From Nocardia exalbida NBRC 100660 (GTDB lineage: Bacteria; Actinomycetota; Actinomycetes; Mycobacteriales; Mycobacteriaceae), in the NCBI RefSeq assembly GCF_000308575.1, contig NZ_BAFZ01000080.1:1-34028 (forward strand): a stretch of 34,028 nucleotides of DNA. Reading direction: 5' to 3'. Under the pieces are notes generated by a model. The model was given only the letters and a program-made list of their open reading frames with translations, had not been told where the DNA came from and did not search any database. A program made the translations under genes and the position numbers. This document shows, in pieces, positions 31,013 through 34,028 of the stretch; the first letter of the stretch is position 1; each line of letters begins with the position of its first letter.

Positions 31013-31456
31013 TCACTCGTCGGTGTCGCGTTCGACCTTGTAGGGGTCGGCGTCACCCGCGGGCCTGGCCGTGGCGGCCACCTTGGCGACCTCGTCGTCC
31101 GCGGCCCGCGCCCTGGCGAGCAGTTCCTCCATCTGCCGTGCCGCGTCGGGCACGGTGTCCAGTACGAATGCCAGCGTCGGGGTGAACTTGACCCCCGTTC
31201 CCGCGCCCACCTTGGAGCGCAGGACGCCCTTGGCCTTCTCCAGGCCGATCGCCGCACCTTCGTAATCGGGCTCGGCGTCGAGGGTTTCGCCCATCACGGT
31301 GTAGTACACCGTCGCCTCCCGGAGATCGCCGGTGACCTTGGCGTCGGTGATGGTCACGAAACGCAGCCGCGGGTCCTTCACCTCGTATTCGATCGCGGTC
31401 GCGACGATCGAGGAGATCCGCTTGGCGAGTCGGCGTGCCCTGGCTTGGTCCACCAT
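31013..31456 (-). CDS. rbfA: Ribosome-binding factor A
   Basis: The product is 147 aa. It binds the free 30S subunit and helps mature the 5' end of 16S rRNA. Family marks are the amino terminus MVDQARARRLAKRISSIVA, then EVKDPRLRFVTITDAKVTGD, ATVYYTVMG and FTPTLAFVLDTVPDAARQME; the KH-like fold covers about 5-112. A charged tail of about 35 residues, longer than in E. coli, is typical of actinobacteria. The ATG at 31456 follows GAGGAAAC. It sits between DUF503 and nrnA in the nusA-infB type operon, so the stage of the ribosome (IF-2, RbfA) and RNA end-processing are controlled together. Confidence 0.96.
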   Translation of the reverse strand: MVDQARARRLAKRISSIVATAIEYEVKDPRLRFVTITDAKVTGDLREATVYYTVMGETLDAEPDYEGAAIGLEKAKGVLRSKVGAGTGVKFTPTLAFVLDTVPDAARQMEELLARARAADDEVAKVAATARPAGDADPYKVERDTDE

Positions 31457-31554
31457 GGCCGTTTCCTCCTCACTATCAACTCTGTTCGATGGCGGTCGGA
31501 GCGCGGACCGGTGTCGCCACCGGAGCTCCGTCCTCCGCGCCGTCGCTGCGCCGG

Positions 31555-31851
31555 TCAGTCTTCGGGCCCGAAGATTCGGCGGCGCACCGCCAGCAACTGT
31601 AACTCCGGACGCGACGCGACGTGCCGTTCACATTTGTCCAGCACCTCGGTCAGGTGATCCATGCCTGCGCTGACCATGGCCACGCCCAGTAGCGAGCGAC
31701 GGTATAGATCGTGTTCCCCACCTTCGGCGGCACTCACACCGAAGCGCTGCAATTCGGCCAGAATCGGCCGGATCACCGAGCGCTTCTGTTTCAGTGAATG
31801 CACATCGCCGAGCAGCAGGTCGAACTCCAGTGCACCCAGGTACACCCACAC
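31555..31851 (-). CDS. DUF503 family protein
   Basis: The product is 98 aa, the usual size of this family found between infB and rbfA in many Gram-positive bacteria. The start MWVYLGALEFDLLLGDVHSL and the block LKQKRSVIRPILAEL are diagnostic. HDLYRRSLLGVAMVS and the end RRIFGPED also fit. The molecular role is not established; genomic position implies ribosome or translation work. GTG 31851 directly abuts GGAGG; a GTG two codons later would have better spacing but would drop the conserved MW start. A strong hairpin separates it from infB, 98 bases lie before rbfA. Confidence 0.9.
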   Translation of the reverse strand: MWVYLGALEFDLLLGDVHSLKQKRSVIRPILAELQRFGVSAAEGGEHDLYRRSLLGVAMVSAGMDHLTEVLDKCERHVASRPELQLLAVRRRIFGPED

Positions 31852-31873
31852 CCTCCACTGTCAGGAAGACCGG

Positions 31874-31904
31874 CCGGACGCCGCGCACGTCGCGCGGCGT
31901 CCGG
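31874..31904 (-). terminator. Strong hairpin between infB and DUF503
   Basis: CCGGACGCCGCGC (31874-31886) and GCGCGGCGTCCGG (31892-31904) form a perfect 13-bp stem with a 5-base loop, starting 16 bases after the infB stop. With no T-run it may be a partial terminator or a processing site between infB and the DUF503-rbfA genes. Confidence 0.55.
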
Positions 31905-31920
31905 ATTTCGTCTCGGTCTA

Positions 31921-34028
31921 TCAGTCGCGCGGCTTCTCGCGCAGCTCGTAGGCCTCGATGATGTCGCCTTCCTTGATATCGGAGTAGGTGACCGTCATAC
32001 CGCATTCGAAGCCCTCGCGGACCTCGGTGACGTCGTCCTTCTCCCGGCGCAGCGACGAGATCGTCGTCGTCTCGGCGATCACCACGTTGTCGCGGAGCAG
32101 GCGCGCCTTGGCGTTGCGCTTGACCGAACCCGACGTGACCATGCAGCCGGCGATGTTGCCGATCTTCGACGAACGGAAGATCGCCCTGATCTCGGCCCGG
32201 CCCAGCTCGACCTCTTCGTAGATCGGCTTGAGCATGCCCTTGAGGGCCTTCTCGATCTCGTCGATGGCCTGGTAGATCACCGAGTAGTACCGGATGTCGA
32301 CACCCTCGCGGTTGGCCAGCTCGGTGGCCTTGCCCTCGGCGCGGACGTTGAATCCGATGATGATCGCGTTCGACGCCGAAGCCAGGTTGACATTGGTCTC
32401 GGTGACGCCACCGACGCCGCGGTCGATCACCCGCAGACGCACCTCGTCGCCCACCTGGATCTGGAGCAGCGCCTCCTCGAGGGCCTCGACCGTACCCGAG
32501 TTGTCGCCCTTGAGGATCAGGTTCAGCTCGCTGGTCTCCTTCAGCGCGGCATCCAGATCTTCCAGGCTGATCCGCTTGCGGCTGCGTGCGGCCAGCGCGT
32601 TGCGCTTGCGCGCATTGCGCCGGTCGGCGATCTGCCGGGCGATCCGGTCCTCGTCGACCACGAGCAAGTTGTCACCGGCGCCGGGCACCGACGTGAAGCC
32701 GACCACCTGGACGGGCCGCGACGGCAGTGCCGCCTCGACGTCGTCGCCGTGCTCGTCGACCATCCGGCGCACGCGGCCGTAGGCGTCTCCCGCCACGATC
32801 GAGTCGCCGACCCGCAAGGTGCCGCGCTGGATCAGCACGGTCGCCACCGGGCCCCGGCCGCGGTCGAGGTGCGCCTCGATGGCAACACCCTGCGCGTCCA
32901 TGTCCGGGTTGGCCCGCAGGTCCAGCGCCGCGTCCGCGGTCAGCAGGACCGCCTCGAGCAGCGCATCGATGTTGATGTTCTGCCTGGCGGAGATGTCGAC
33001 GAACATGGTCTCGCCGCCGTATTCCTCGGCGACCAGGCCGTACTCGGTGAGCTGCTGACGAACCTTCTGCGGGTTCGCGCCTTCCTTGTCGATCTTGTTG
33101 ACCGCCACGACGATCGGCACGTCGGCCGCCTGCGCGTGGTTGATCGCCTCCACCGTCTGCGGCATGACGCCGTCGTCGGCGGCGACCACCAGGATCGCGA
33201 TGTCGGTGGCCTTCGCACCGCGGGCACGCATGGCGGTGAACGCCTCGTGACCGGGGGTGTCGATGAAGGTGATGAGCCGGTCCTCGTCGCCCAGATGAGT
33301 GAGCACCTGGTAGGCGCCGATGTGCTGGGTGATGCCACCGGCCTCGCCCTCGCGGACGTTCGCCTTGCGGATGGTGTCCAGCAGTCGGGTCTTACCGTGG
33401 TCGACGTGACCCATGACGGTCACCACCGGCGGACGCTGTTCGAGGTCTTCCTCGCCGCCCTCGTCCTCGCCGTAGGTGAGGTCGAACGACTCCAGCAGCT
33501 CGCGGTCCTCGTCCTCGGGGCTGACCACGTGGACGACGTAGTTCATCTCGCCGCCGAGCAGCTCGAGGGTCTCGTCGTTCACCGACTGGGTCGCGGTGAC
33601 CATCTCACCGAGGTTGAACAGGGCCTGGACCAGCGCGGCCGGGTTCGCGTCGATCTTCTCCGCGAAGTCCGACAGCGACGCGCCGCGGGCGAGCCGGATG
33701 ATCTCGCCGTTGCCGCGCGGCAGCCGCACGCCGCCGACGGCGGGCGCCTGCATCGAGTCGTACTCTTGCCGCTTCTGCCGCTTCGACTTGCGGCCACGAC
33801 GGGGAGCGCCACCGGGACGGCCGAACGCGCCTGCGGCACCACCGCGGCCACCGGGACCACCCGGACGACCGCCGCCACCGCCGCCACCGGGACGACCGCG
33901 GAAACCGCCAGCCGCGCCGCCACCGGCACCGGGCGCACCGGCACCCGCACCAGGGGCGCCGCCGCCGCCACCGCGGTAGCCACCGCCGCCGCCACCGCCG
34001 GGACGACCCGCACCGGCGCCACCGGGGC
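31921..34028 (-). CDS. infB: Translation initiation factor IF-2, 5' end outside window
   Basis: The frame is open to the right edge, so 702 residues are seen and the amino end is missing. The first about 75 visible residues are Gly/Pro/Arg-rich repeats (GGGGGGYRGG, RPGGGGGGG and similar), then a basic patch (RRGRKSKRQKRQEY) and the IF2_N part. The G domain starts near PPVVTVMGHVDHGKTRLLD (G1), with DTPGHEAF (G3) and AVNKIDKEGAN (G4). Domains II to IV end with EAYELREKPRD. IF-2 brings initiator tRNA to the 30S subunit as a GTPase. The Gly-rich region is coded by GGC/GGT/GCC repeats and is likely disordered. Further upstream, outside the window, nusA would be expected. Confidence 0.97.
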   Translation of the reverse strand, partial: PGGAGAGRPGGGGGGGYRGGGGGAPGAGAGAPGAGGGAAGGFRGRPGGGGGGGRPGGPGGRGGAAGAFGRPGGAPRRGRKSKRQKRQEYDSMQAPAVGGVRLPRGNGEIIRLARGASLSDFAEKIDANPAALVQALFNLGEMVTATQSVNDETLELLGGEMNYVVHVVSPEDEDRELLESFDLTYGEDEGGEEDLEQRPPVVTVMGHVDHGKTRLLDTIRKANVREGEAGGITQHIGAYQVLTHLGDEDRLITFIDTPGHEAFTAMRARGAKATDIAILVVAADDGVMPQTVEAINHAQAADVPIVVAVNKIDKEGANPQKVRQQLTEYGLVAEEYGGETMFVDISARQNINIDALLEAVLLTADAALDLRANPDMDAQGVAIEAHLDRGRGPVATVLIQRGTLRVGDSIVAGDAYGRVRRMVDEHGDDVEAALPSRPVQVVGFTSVPGAGDNLLVVDEDRIARQIADRRNARKRNALAARSRKRISLEDLDAALKETSELNLILKGDNSGTVEALEEALLQIQVGDEVRLRVIDRGVGGVTETNVNLASASNAIIIGFNVRAEGKATELANREGVDIRYYSVIYQAIDEIEKALKGMLKPIYEEVELGRAEIRAIFRSSKIGNIAGCMVTSGSVKRNAKARLLRDNVVIAETTTISSLRREKDDVTEVREGFECGMTVTYSDIKEGDIIEAYELREKPRD

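Noticed and set aside
33579..34022. A Val/Ala/Pro-rich minus-strand frame at the right edge
   Set aside because: It is the wrong frame of the Gly-rich repeat region of infB; the correct frame is open to the edge and joins the IF-2 domains.
33754..34028. The repeated GGC/GGT stretch as a possible tandem-repeat or CRISPR-like array
   Set aside because: There are no constant repeats with unique spacers; it codes the low-complexity Gly-rich part of IF-2.

Overview
The window is high-GC actinobacterial DNA and most likely comes from a Nocardia or a close relative. The housekeeping genes lie in the order known from Mycobacteriales (pepR-type protease, pnp/gpsI, rpsO, ribF, sirR-type regulator, truB, pptT, pptH-like phosphoesterase, dinF-type MATE, nrnA-type DHH enzyme, rbfA, DUF503, infB). 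IF-2 carries the long Gly-rich amino-terminal region typical of the group. Starts are often GTG and several genes overlap as TGATG or ATGA. The assignment comes from reading the sequence; no database search was possible.

Layout. (1) 1-7500 is accessory or stress related. It holds the end of a YihY/BrkB membrane protein, a low-affinity iron permease gene that has lost its middle, a 49-aa protein, an AraC regulator, a stress-regulation set (PAS-ANTAR protein, STAS protein, SigB/SigF-type sigma factor), a PfkB/RfaE-type sugar kinase preceded by the stump of a glycosyltransferase gene, and an Hsp20 / small protein / cold-shock group. (2) 7900-10150 holds tRNA-Gly(GCC), a divergent MFS exporter / ArsR pair around an inverted repeat, and a small lipoprotein. 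(3) 10280-16950 is the core block M16 protease, pnp, rpsO and ribF, with one alpha/beta hydrolase on the opposite strand. (4) 17400-25640 is accessory DNA between ribF and truB. It holds a cupin / PLP aminotransferase / small barrel-like protein operon, the SirR/MntR metalloregulator, a divergent catabolic module (amidase and 2-hydroxyacid dehydrogenase against two maleate-isomerase-family proteins and a GntR regulator), and a four-EF-hand protein. (5) 25760-34028 is a leftward core run: truB, pptT, pptH-like, MATE, nrnA, rbfA, DUF503 and infB, the last cut by the window edge.

The strongest candidate for an undescribed system is the module at 20476-25079. Two divergent consensus-like promoters overlap, and a 14-bp GntR-type palindrome sits across both. 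One of the two paired isomerase-family proteins keeps both catalytic cysteines, while the other has Asp in place of the second. The substrate is unknown. Two deletion remnants (415-706 and 5936-6073) show that the left end has been losing genes. No insertion sequence, CRISPR array, phage gene or rRNA gene was seen.
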